Below, piece by piece: positions 44,526-55,507 of a stretch of DNA of 64,000 bases. This DNA comes from Marasmius tenuissimus (taxonomy: Eukaryota; Basidiomycota; Agaricomycetes; Agaricales; Marasmiaceae): NCBI GenBank assembly GCA_029532415.1, contig JAQOTA010000069.1, positions 124,001-188,000 of the forward strand, given 5' to 3'. The position numbers and the translations under genes are program-made. The number at the start of each line of letters is the position of its first letter. The stretch's first letter is position 1. The notes beneath the pieces are model-generated. The model made no database searches. It was not told where the DNA came from and worked only from the letters and a program-made list of their open reading frames with translations.

Positions 44526-46263
44526 ACTAGTGGCTGGGGTGTTGATGTCGTCCGTTCCTTGTTCTCTGTCGTTCTTTGCTACCGGATGTTCTGTTTTTCC
44601 TCGGATTTTCTCTCAACTGTGTTCTCTGTTGTAGTAAAGGCGTGCGTGGATTACTTTGATTTACCCGTCCGGGTGTTTCTGTGGCAGCCGTTGGATTGAT
44701 AATCTCCCAATGGTGGAGTTAACAACCGTCGCATGTCGGCGATAAGTTGGGAGGCGCGAGGACAGCTTGGCTTAGCTCCGCAGTGCTTGGGAATGGGATG
44801 ACAAAGTTGATAATCAGCTATCAAAGTCACTGTTGGTTGTTGGTGGCACGGCGGACTCGGAGGTTGGCAGGTGGCTGGACGTCGAGTGTTCTGGGGATCG
44901 AGCTGAGCCGTTTTTGAATCGGGCATGCTCGGAGAGCGGTCGCACTTGAGTCTCTAGCCTTCAAAGGACTCGGACTCGTCAGTGGGGTGTCTCTCGATCA
45001 CGCCCTCTACATAGACCGCTTTGAAAGCGTCTGGGGTTGGACATTGGTCACACCCGCACCGGGATGGCAGATACGCCAACTTGAACAAGGCGTCCCGTTG
45101 CTCCACTCAGCGCATCGACTCGAGGTGATTGTGTGATTGCTTCGTACAGTTCTGATATCCCCATGATCACGATGGTTGATTTGAGGGTTAATCTACCGAC
45201 AAAGAAGATGTGGGTAAACCTGGCCCGATCGTGTATCGACGAGAGGCCGCCGTCTGTCTCCCAGTCGGATGGGTCCGTATACTGTAAAACGTCCCTCGAG
45301 GCCAAGGGAACGCAAATCCAAGTTTGGTATCGAGACCAGTCAGGTTTATACGCCAGTATTAGCCACCTAGTGGCTGTGGCAAATCTCGGGGATCTGGTTG
45401 GCCACATGAACGCTATCCGCGGGATGCCAAGGTCAAGTTGTCGTCTTGGTACCCTGTCAACATCGAGCGTGGAGGTTATCAATCTTTACATGAAAAGGCT
45501 TGGCATGAAGCGGGAGAAGTTAATATGAAGGAGACTCATACAGCCTATGGTGATATCGGGTGGGAGTAGAAGTTGTCATGAGTTCGAGAAGTTTGTGACC
45601 CCTGAGGGATGAATCTACGAGGTGAAACTTGGGCTGCAGCAAGCCTGCCAGCGTTGGCTCCCCGCTCGACGGAGTCGCAGTGGCAACTCGATCGCAACGT
45701 CGCGACCCGCCACTCACCTCATCGAATTGAACGTTTGCCGGCGGTTCCTCTTCGGGGAATGATGATGGTATGTCCTTGGCGAAAGCCAAGTGATACTGGA
45801 ACGTTCCAAGCGCATCGTTTGAATGAATGATTTCTATCTTCGGAGGCTTGGGACAGGCAGTTTAGGGGAGGCATGGAGCTGCCGTGAGCTATCCTGCGCA
45901 ATCGCAGGGACATAAGGGCGACCCGGGGATGCGATTGAACTTTTTGCCAAGGATCTAGGTAGTTTTAGAGTGGCAAATCCTGTAACCTTTTGAATGAGAT
46001 TTCGGAGAACCCTCGTGTGAATAGAAATGCCACGGGATGTCTTGTTCAACACTAACGTTCAATGCAGTACTTGATGGTATATAAAGTGGCTGGAGAAAAA
46101 CCGCGCCGTTACCTCCACGATCGAACCTTCCAGGTTGCCACCTCACGTCAGAATACTTGAAAAGAGGTCACCGAACCTGACGAATCTGTTCACCATCCTT
46201 ACCTTGATCTCTAGTTCCTCCATAACGACCTATTGGCATTGTCAAGGGCGGAGTTGAGGCAGA
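44526..46263. other. 1.7-kb region, possible unassigned exons
   Basis: A plus stretch at about 44955-45125 (reading LDHALYIDRFESVWGWTLVT) and a plus frame at 45133-45528 (GTQIQVWYRDQSGLYASISH) are protein-like. A minus frame (45048-45482) overlaps the second. I could not link any of these into a gene, so no call is made. Confidence 0.3.
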
Positions 46264-48622
46264 ATGTCCACAGCCGTTATCAATGCTAGCGTAATCAACG
46301 TTGAGGCCCTGACGGAAGTAAACAAAACCAAACAAGCCTTCTTAGAAATCGACCATGAAGCGGGAATTCTGAATCTTTTGTAAGTCGAACACTCATCATC
46401 CACTTCTTTTGTTACCTCAATTCACGCATCTGAAAGGTTGAAAGCCTCTTTCTTTTCTCCAAGATCGGCATCGGATTCGTCGAATACTGATAGCCGGCAC
46501 CCCCAATTGCCATCTTCACCGTCGTCGACAGCGGCGGTCAGTCATCAACTTGACAATCCTGAAGCCCATAGGCCCAGTACTTTGCAACCTGGTATGGAAC
46601 GAAATGGGCTAGAAGACAGAGCCAACGATGAATCTCAAGGAAAGGAGCCAATCCTTGCTTGGGACTGGGACGTAGAGCAGGAAGACCGTAAACGGGAAGC
46701 CAAGATGGATGCTGCGCTACACGGTGCTATACCGTTTGAAGTTGATCGCAGGGTATTGAAGGACGTAGTGCGCGAGAAAATGGGTATGGAAGTTGCCAGA
46801 ATTGAGTTCCTTAGCTCCGGTATGTTTTGTTACGTTTTCATGTGATCTTTCCGGCTGACCTTAGGCCTTATCGAAGGTACTTTTCACAAGGTCTATTCTA
46901 TTGTTACTCTCGCGCGGGGACCGGTATACTTACAGTGTGTCGCTACAGGCCTATCTGATCACCCTGGCAAGCGGCGTTCAAGTAGTGGCTCGCGTAGCTC
47001 GTCGCTTCATGCCCCGTCTTAAGACCGAATCTGAGGTCGCTACTTTGCAATACTTACGGGAACGCACCAACGTACCAGTACCGGTCGTTTTACACTATGA
47101 TTCGAACCCATACAATCGATTGGGCGGCGAATATATTCTGATGTCTAAGGTGGGTGTTATCTTTAGTTCACGTCGTAGACAGACCTAAAAGCTATTCTTA
47201 TCATAGGCGAAAGGTGTCCCACTTGCGAAGGTTTACCACTCTCTGAACTACAACGACTTGGTCAAACTTCTTCAAAACGTTGCAAAGATTATCATTCCAC
47301 TATTCTCTCACCGATTTTCATCGTTGGGATCCTTGTATCTCAAGCCTGGTTCTACTCCTGGTGCGAGTACGAGTGCGGTCCCCACTCCAAAGGCAGTCCA
47401 GATGCCGTTCACCGCGTTCCCGTTTGGAATGACGCCCATCTTGCCCCGAATGTCTAGTTCCGAAGCACCTACCCCTACCCCCGCGTCCCCCGCCTCATTT
47501 ACCCGAACACCCTCACGATCTGACACCATAACTAAGGCCACTTACGCAAGCGACTCTTACCATGTTGGGCCTATCATCTCCTGGCCCTTCTTTGGTTCGA
47601 ACCGTGGCGAGTTGTCACACCCCAACGAGATCAATCGTGGTCCCTGGCCATCCACGAATAGCTACTTCAATTCTTGCGTTGAACGTGAAGTGAAGGGCGT
47701 AGTTCGTGAGAACGAGGGTAAAGCGGCGCCACATCGACTCCATCTCGATCCGGATGAAATTAATTCGTCGCGCCACCATCATTTACAGGCCGTCCCCGAT
47801 GATCAGAGTGACGATAGTGATGAATGGGACTTGGAGGAGAGCGAGGACGAGGACGAAGGGCCTGGTGATGCCATGTACCGGGACTACAGGAGGATGCAGC
47901 GAACCACATTCCTGTTTACGCATCTACAAGATAGGGAGGAGTGTGTCAAGAAGGAGACGGGAAGGTGGCTGATGCTCATGGATCGGCTCCTTAAGCAGGA
48001 GGCGGAGTTGAGGAACAAGGAGTTGGAAGCTAACCCGTGTTCCAAGAAGCGAGAAGGGACCGGAGAGGAATTTGGCCTGGACTGTCATGACCTAAGTTTG
48101 GAGAATGTCTTCGTCGATGAACAAGACCCTACCAAAATAGTAAGTTCAGGTAATCTGAATGTCTCTGGACCTGCTTATCCATATCTGTTCACTTAGACGT
48201 GCATCATCGACTGGGAATCCACGACCACGAGGCCTCTGTGGCAAGCGGCCCACCTTCCGGCTTTCCTCCAGTCGAGCCCATTCACGGCGAAACTTTTCCG
48301 GGAAGTGTTGGTGAAGATGGCGGCTGACACGTCCGCGCAAACCTCATCCTCGAACGGTATCAAATCGCGGTCTGATGATTCCTTCCCAAGTGACTTTGGA
48401 GCTCTTGCCCATGAGTGGTTGTACTATGAAGCTGCTGGGATGCGATTAAGGATGGCCCATCGATTTGTCGAGTGGGACGGGTGGGAGGAAGGCTTGGCGG
48501 AGAGTATGCTTGGCTCTGAAGAGTTCGAAGAAGATTGGTTCAAGGGGGGAGAATACAACGCGGACTCTGCCCTTTTGAGTCCTGCTCCCGAGGTTAACGT
48601 TGATGGGGAGGCGAACTATTGA
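46264..48622 (+). CDS. APH/protein-kinase-fold phosphotransferase with long acidic insertion
   Basis: Phosphotransferase-like enzyme of the aminoglycoside-phosphotransferase superfamily; substrate unknown in fungi. MSTAVINASVINVEALTEVN leads to a Ser-rich region and WDVEQEDRKREAKMDAALHG. VARIEFLSSGTFHKAYLITL is a nucleotide-loop equivalent, with GTFHK encoded by a 14-nt exon at 46877-46890. QVVARVARRFMPRLKTESEV holds a candidate ATP-binding Arg/Lys, followed by LGGEYILMSKAKGVPLAKVY. A low-complexity insert (Thr/Pro-rich, then DDQSDDSDEWDLEESEDEDE) separates the lobes. The catalytic loop is DCHDLSLENVFVDEQD and the metal site CIIDWESTT. The final exon ends EVNVDGEANY at a TGA (48620-48622). 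A protein-like frame continues directly downstream one register away (see 48619-49014). Introns are GT-AG. Confidence 0.82.
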
Positions 48623-49014
48623 CGCGGGTCAACAATAACGGCACTGTGCCGCTGAACGCCGTTACGAACGGCGGCGATGTGGAGGAAACCCGTAGCGAAT
48701 CGTCGCCTTCTGACTCGTCCTCTTCGTCGTCTGAAGACATTGGGCTTGGAGTAGGACGTCCTCCAGCCGTCAAAGCTTTGGATGCGCTTGCAGCACGTCG
48801 GAAAGCGTCGTCGAAGATTCCGGTCATCGCGCAAGAAACGGAAAAAGAAAATATGCTTGATACGACGGGAGATATCTGCGGTGGTCGCGGTGGCGAACTA
48901 GGACGAAGACTGGAGGCCTGGTTGACTGTTCATGGCCACGAGACTGTTCCCGACCGTGACAGGTCGGTGGATGGCCCGCGAAGAAGGTGGCACAACGGCG
49001 ATGGGGATAGGTGA
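48619..49014 (+). other. Open frame continuing past the APH-type gene stop, probable frameshifted extension
   Basis: 132-codon frame with Ser/Asp-rich text (SESSPSDSSSSSSED) then PPAVKALDALAARRKASSKI and a basic end. Its composition matches the acidic, low-complexity parts of the preceding gene. It is in the frame reached if one base were missing in the GGGG run at 48605-48608. No ATG or acceptor starts it independently. Confidence 0.4.
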
Positions 49015-49421
49015 CTTGAATAAAGAGACTCTTTCTTGCTGGGGGCGTTTTCTGTCGTCTTGCGACTAGTCGCTTTGTTCCCTTAACTTAACATCCGCAT
49101 GTCCATTCTTTGTTCAGTTTACAAACTACACTCTACATCTGTACTCATGGATTTTTAGACACCAGGGCAACTACGATAGGCTCTTGTAATTTCTGTACTT
49201 TTAGTATCGTGCACATAAATATTGGTCGACCTGTACAGTAACATTATTTCCTTAGCCTACCTGGTAGTATCAACGGTTCAACCGGTCCCAACTGGCTTCC
49301 CGGATCTATCTTGTCCCGGAAATCAATGAGGATGAGCGCCTGCAGTTAACCCACGGTGTTTCGTTCTGACCCTCATGACCCTCATGACCAGACCAGTCGG
49401 TTCCATTTCCACGACAACAGT
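49015..49421. other. Intergenic, no gene seen
   Basis: 3' flank of the APH-type gene and promoter region of amidase copy 2; two tandem CTCATGACC units just before the start region (49373-49388). Confidence 0.5.
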
Positions 49422-51492
49422 ATGTTGTTCTCATACCTTGAGCACCGTAGAGCATGGTGAGTGCTATTGTCTTTTATCAGTCCGTATTCTCGGTATGAAA
49501 GGTGCACCTCACTAGTCGAACGAAGCAGCAAGAACGGCGAGAACGCATCGCTGGCTTGCCCGATGTATTCCATGCACCCTTGACCAATGAGGATAAGCGC
49601 GTATTGGATATGCCTGTTGCACAACTGGCTGAAAGCATCAAGCGAGCGGAGATTACGCCCCAGGCATCGGTGACGGCCTACGGAAAGGCAGCCTTATTGG
49701 CTCACAAGGAGACAAACTGTTTGACGGAGATTATGATTCCTGAAGCACTGGAATGGGCGAAGGACTGCAACATGAACGGTCCTTTGGCGGGTGTTCCGGT
49801 CAGCTTGAAAGATGTGAGCCGTAGTCAACTAGTTTGATTGATGAGCAGACACTCAGTGCAGCCTCTGATACCGATAGATGCTGGGCGTGAAAGGTTTCGA
49901 CTCTAGCGTTGGGTATTCTGCAAGAGTTGGGCAACCTTTCACCGCGAATTCGTCCATTTTCAAGCTCCTTCAAGATGCTGGTGCAGTACCTTTCGTCAAA
50001 ACCACGGTTCCGATCACCCTCATGTCCTATGAGTCTTCTTCTGACGTGTTCGGTATCACCACGAACCCTCATAACGCGGATTATTCCCCTGGAGGTTCCT
50101 CAGGAGGCGAGTCAGCTTTGATTGCGTACGGGGGCTCCCGCATTGGGATCGGCTCAGATGTAGCAGGCTCGGTGAGGGTGCCGGCTCACTACTCCGGACT
50201 TTATGCCATCAAGGCTTCGGTCGGAAGGTTTCCGACGTTCGGAAGTGGAACCAGCATCTTAGGACAGGATGGGGTACCGTCCACCCATTCACCTATGGCC
50301 AGAACACTTGAGGATTTGGAAACGGTTTGGAAGGCCATCGTGAAGATGCAACCATGGAAGTACGACTTCAATGCAAGTACAGTTCGTTTACTTTACGGAA
50401 CGGTCGCTCATGTGCCTATAGTGCTTGGAGATACCATGGCGTGAGATCGATATTCGGCAGAAGAAGCTGAAATGGGGTGTGATATGGGACGATGGTAGGA
50501 TCCCACCTCATGGTACCGTACTCGTAGTAGCTCACATTGACCTTCTTGACAGGTGTTGTAAGACCCTCCCCAGCTTGTAAGCGTGCCCTGGAGCGAGTTG
50601 TAGAAGCTTTGAAAGCACGGGGAGATATTGTAACAAACATGTCAGTTCGTTTCCCTGTCCAAAAGTCACTTATTGACTCTTTTGTTATATGTAGCGAGCC
50701 ACCTAGTCTATATGAAGGTCTCAAGATAGCTTCACAATTGTTGCTCGCGGATGAAGGTATGTCCTTATCTTGATCGAACGCTAGTACTAATATCTGTTCT
50801 TGACACAGCAAAGGTAATAACAGGTCCCATCAGGTTTGGCGAGTGGTGCGACGCTGGTGTACGCCACTTGAGAAGATGGTTCATACTACCGCGATTCTTG
50901 AAGAAGTTCCATATCTGGTACACTCGATACATCCGCCGCGATGAAGTATACGCAGGGTTATTGGAGGGTGTGATGTCGGAGAAGAAGATATCAGAATATT
51001 GGCCTATTGTTGGCCGCAGGAACGCTTACCGCCAGCAGTGGTTCGACATGTGGGACAGGGAAAACCTCGACTTCGTGCTCAGTGTACCGAACGCTCTTCC
51101 AGCGATTCCACATAACGGGATGAAGATGGGTGCTCAGGCTTGTGGATACGCCGTACTTTTCAATATGGTGGGTCTTTCCTTCGCAATTGGGGCCGAAGTC
51201 GAACACCCATCACTAATGCTCGTTCTTCTAGCTGGATCGTACTGCGGGAGTTCTACCGGTTACTCAAGTTGATCCCACTATTGATCAGGTACCACCGTCA
51301 TTCAGAGCTCGGAACCACATCGAGAAAGGATCGTACAAGATGTACGATCCTGCGAGAATGGCTGGTCTTCCTATCGGCGTTCAAATAGTGGGGGGACGTC
51401 TGCAAGAGGAGAAAGTTTTGGAAGGAATGAAGTTGGTAGAGGAGCTATTGAGACAGGACGGTATGCAATACAAATTACTGAGGAAGTGGTAG
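49422..51492 (+). CDS. Amidase-signature family hydrolase, copy 2
   Basis: AS-family amidase with the full catalytic triad: Lys in LAGVPVSLKD, Ser in SPGGSSGGESALIAYGG, and the nucleophile Ser in IGSDVAGSVRVPAH. The start MLFSYLEHRRAC (ATG 49422) splices at phase 2 to RTKQQERRERIAGLP. This mirrors the short first exon of the paralogue at 35442. Downstream are NADYSPGG, KASVGRFPTFGSGTSILGQD, QKKLKWGVIWDDG, VVRPSPACKRALERVVEALK, then helical RFGEWCDAGVRHLRRW, DFVLSVPNALPAIPHNGMKM, LDRTAGVLPVTQVDPTIDQV and ARMAGLPIGVQIVGGRLQEE. It ends at TAG 51490-51492. Several short introns keep frame. The gene converges on the Zn2Cys6 gene with only 22 bp between stop codons. Confidence 0.88.
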
Positions 51493-51514
51493 GAGCATAT
51501 GTGTATCTGTGTAT

Positions 51515-54500
51515 CTATGTAAAAGACGGTGTATCAGGATTTTGAGCCGTACCAGATGATGGCCCTTGCGATGATGAACGTAGGAGATCGTCAATATTGG
51601 AGATGTAAGAGCTCCAGTCCCCCCATCTAAGAGACGGTATTGAGTGTCGACTACGGAGAAACGCCTGAGGGAAAGTATACTCACCTGTATTCTCTGGGTG
51701 CGCCAGACAGTGTCGCGAGTGCTGTGCCATCTAACCTGGGTCCCCCTTCTGCAAATTTTATGTGAGTCAGTCCCAGTTGACAGAAAGCATGAAAGATGTA
51801 CATACCTTGCACTGCAGGAAGTGACCAGCTCGAAGCGGAAGGAGCAGCAGGCGCCTCGAGGAGACCCGCCCATAACGATGCCTCATAACCTGAGTTGGTG
51901 CCAGACAAGTCAGAAAGGGGATCGTGCGGAGGGAGCCGCCCGAGATCCTCCGTGTATAAGGGAAGTGTGTTCAAAGAGAAGCTGTCCTCCCACTGTCGGT
52001 GAGATCCTGGATGCGGCGGGAACGTTGCATCACTCCACTCTACACTCTCAGTCCGATCCTCCTCCATGGACCCTTCAGGCGAGCATGGCCGTTTGAGGGC
52101 ATTTGTGGAGGTAGAAGCTGTATCACTGCCAGATGAGATGAGTTTCGTGAGCATATCACTGGCCCCCTAGTCAGTACTCTCGTTGAATGATGTAGATTAT
52201 GGAAACGGTATACCAGAGACGGCCTGTAGCCTGCCAGCTGCAAACATGTGAGAAATACCCAATCAGCTTAGAGATATAACGGCACCCACCGTGCTTCGTA
52301 TGTTTGCAGCACTCTCAAACACGTGTGAACATCGTTAAGATCCCTTTGAGGATCAGTTGTGAAGCCCATGTTCTTTCCTCCCCAGACCTCAAGTAATAAT
52401 ACGATCGCCGAGTTGAAAAGGACCATCTATGAGTATTCATGTTAGCAGCTCTGTTTCCTCTCGAGCTGGCGTCCGTGATCTGACCTGTGTTCCCGGGAAC
52501 GGCACTGGCGAGCCTCCTTCTCGATTTTGCGCGTCCATCAGACGCGCGGATGAACGGGCTGCATTTGCACAAACCGCCCGACTAATATACGCCTTGTGTT
52601 TGTTGCGCGTTCCTCGGCCATGAATGAATGTGCGATGGATTTGGATTTGAGCCCAATAATAATTAAGATATAAATTCGCTGCTTGATTGGAGAAAAGCTT
52701 GCTGTCCTTATGCATGTACGGATTCCACCGTACTAAGGAAAGGCTGAGGTCAGTTACCAGAGGAAAAGAGAAAGACAGAACGGACAATGATTTGGGATAT
52801 TATCGACCCATTGATTCAGAGCTTTGTCAAGTTCTTTGACAACTTGATCCTCTTGCTCGAACGCAAGGAGTGTCTCGATCTTGAGAGGTGATTTTCGGAC
52901 TGCAAACTAAACAGGAAAAATGATAAGCTCGATCGAACACTGGAGGGAGTGAAAGAGATATTACATGGCTACATTGGGCGAATCCGAAAATGTCCAACAA
53001 CTTGAGCACTTGTATGTGGCCTGACATGGTAGAGGGTTTTCCGGGTGGCTGCTTGAAGTTCTGTTCGGGGTCGGGATGATCCCAATATGCGTCGTCGCAA
53101 TCGATCGGATGCTCAATGTCGTATCTACAAGATTTCAAAGAGTCTGAATACGGAGAGGCTGGGTCGTAATAATGGACTCACTCAGCAGGATTCGTTGCCC
53201 TCGGCCGTCCCAAGAATGCACTTATGAAGGCATCAATGACAACCAGACACCAAAAGCCCCTCTTCCAAAGTTCCCTTTCGGTAGAGACGTTGGTGGGACC
53301 CCCACGGAAACTCTTCCTGTGCACACCTACAGCATATGCATACCGTATACCTTGTCCGAGAAAGAACCAACACTTGTCTCGTGCGCTGGTGGTTTGAGCA
53401 AACATGATATAATTCTACTTGAGAGGTTGAGTGAAGTGTTTCGCCAGTGTCATATGTAACCACTCACGCAAATCAACTGTAGTTCACAGACTTCCGGTAT
53501 CGCTGATGAAGGGAGCCTGGCATCCATCGCCCGATTGCCGATCTGCCTGAACCATTTCCAGCCAAGACTGTGCTTTTGCGTTGTTCCCGCCTCGCTTGGA
53601 TCCAATACGCCTTCCTCCAACATCCTTGGGTCGTTCAAGTCGACAAATCTCGATCCGATAGCGCAGACAGACAGTAAGAGAAGGCCGAATCGAGTATCTG
53701 ATAGGTGGCGCCCGTTGGCAACATCGTTTTCAAACGTCCGTCTATGTAGGAGTGGGAACATGTATTCGTAGTCTTCAAAGTAGTGTCCGATCAAGATGGA
53801 GGTCATTTCAGGCGTAGGAAATTGGAGTGGGGGTTCAGGCAGCGGAGGTGCGATTTGCCACTATGAGAGTGCGAAGTCAGCCAACAGAGAAAATTTCAAG
53901 AAACGAACGGAAAGTGACCGGAAAACTACTCCAGAACTCTGACCGCCTCGAGTCCGCGGCTCCGGCACCCTTAGAATATTCCGCTTTTGCGCCCAAGACC
54001 GATTTGACGAATGCCTTGTCGCTAGACTTTCCGAAGAAAGAGTCATCACCCTTGTTCTTGATGCTCATTCGTCCCATTGGAGCTCTTATAGAGATGTCTG
54101 AATCTTGGTCTTCGCCCTCCTCATCCGAGGATGGACTATCGGGAGATGTGAGGGAGTGTCCGGTGGAGGCGCCACTACCCGGCGACTTTGCTACGAAGAC
54201 ATCAGAAAGGACATGCAAGAGATGGTTCAATACTTACTGGACATGATCCTGGGGGTGATATGAGAGACAGCGGGCGACCGGCGAGCAGCAGCGAGTTGCT
54301 GTTCAAGATAACGTGCATATGTCGCGAGCTCGAAGATTATGTTATGAGCTACATTAAGCTCCTCCGGAAAAATGTACGTAGCAGAGAGCACATAGTCGGT
54401 TAGCTCCTGGCGACTGGATGGCGTGTCGCGCACAACCTGACGAATCGAGTGAGATTATAGCAGGAAGCAGGAGGTATATAAATAGCGTCTAACATTCGCT

Positions 54501-55063
54501 GTTTCTTGAATCTCAGTGAAAGGGGGACTAAATCGAGTTGCGATCAATGAATTCGAGGCTTTCAAGTCAAACTAACGCACGTTGAGAGTTGTGAAGAACT
54601 TGGGCTCTGAAAATTGGGGGTGGCGAGCTTTCTAGCTGCCCGCTAAAAGCCACGCGTTCAGCCCTCGATGTACCATGTACAAGGGGGAAGTCCGAAGTAC
54701 CTTTCTGTTGTTCGTGAGCACATGTGTACATTCAGTGTTGAACATGATGCAGTTAGAACAGGTGTTTCCCGGCATGTTCGCACTGTCACCTGCCAATGTA
54801 AGATTATAAGCCTAAACTTCACGGAGCCCCCTTCCCCAAGCACGTACACTTCACTGTAGGAGAAGCAGTTCCATATCAACATCGGATCGGACTAATGATG
54901 GGTCCTTTCTGACCTTTCTTCTACATTGTAGACGTGAGCAAATTCTCTTGGGGGTCTATCTAGAGATACGAACCTGTTTACACGTATCGCAAGAACCCTG
55001 TAACCTCCGTTTCTTGATCCCTCGCTCCGGGACGCCTCCATTCTCGGTGAATTTAGACAACAT
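51515..55063 (-). CDS. Zn2Cys6 fungal-specific transcription factor 1 (two zinc-cluster microexons)
   Basis: Nuclear DNA-binding regulator. ATG at 55063: MLSKFTENGGVPERGIKKRR leads into the zinc cluster C-DT-C-KQKKVK-C-DSANMPGNT-C-SN-C-IMFNTE-C, exact C6 spacing. The codons are spread over four exons: exon 1 ends at 54974, exon 2 is 7 nt (54914-54920), exon 3 is 6 nt (54848-54853), and exon 4 starts at 54789. All borders are GT-AG. Later exons carry ELTDYVLSATYIFPEELNVA and the Fungal_trans domain (YFEDYEYMFPLLHRRTFEND, CAIGSRFVDLNDPRMLEEGV, KRGFWCLVVIDAFISAFLGR, YWAQIQIHRTF). A Ser/Pro-rich region follows, then a C-terminal GDWSSYISNIDDLL motif shared with factor 3. Exons between 54700 and 54458 are unresolved. 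Target genes unknown; the flanking amidase is a candidate by position only. Confidence 0.85.
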
Positions 55064-55507
55064 CTTGGTGGTTGTTCGTTACAATTGGAGGGCCAAGAGT
55101 GATAGTGTGAAAACGGGTTGCCTGAACAGCGCGATTGGAGCTTAGATTAGTGGATCAGGAAAAAGAGACGAGCAGGAAACGTTGAAAAAACGAGTCCATC
55201 ATGTATGGAGCGGATTTACATTGGAACTGCCCTAAGCTCTGAGGAAAGGGTCTCTGGCGTTGATGGGCGCCTGGCGTTGCGCAATGCTTGGCAGCGGCTG
55301 ACTAAGTGGGCTGTGCGAAAATCTGTACTCGTTGTTGTGCCAAGATTTGCCCTTCCAGTGTCCACCCACTACTTAGACGCCCATGATCCAACTTGAACGA
55401 CTGTTAGACTGTCCCGCAGCTCCCCGCAGCCCGCAGTTCCATAGCCATTACAGTGCTCGAAGCAACAGAAACTTAACTGAACTACGCCTTCACTGGCCTT
55501 GACTCCA
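55064..55507. promoter_or_regulatory. Divergent promoter region between two Zn2Cys6 factors
   Basis: 444 bp between opposite start codons at 55063 and 55508. No clear TATA or obvious CGG-triplet palindrome was recognised by eye. Shared control of factors 1 and 2 is possible. Confidence 0.4.

Noticed and set aside
54901..54975. Transcription factor 1 read as lacking the first half of its zinc cluster
   Set aside because: CDTCKQ is found in exon 1 (54974-55063) and the 7- and 6-nt exons complete the cluster.
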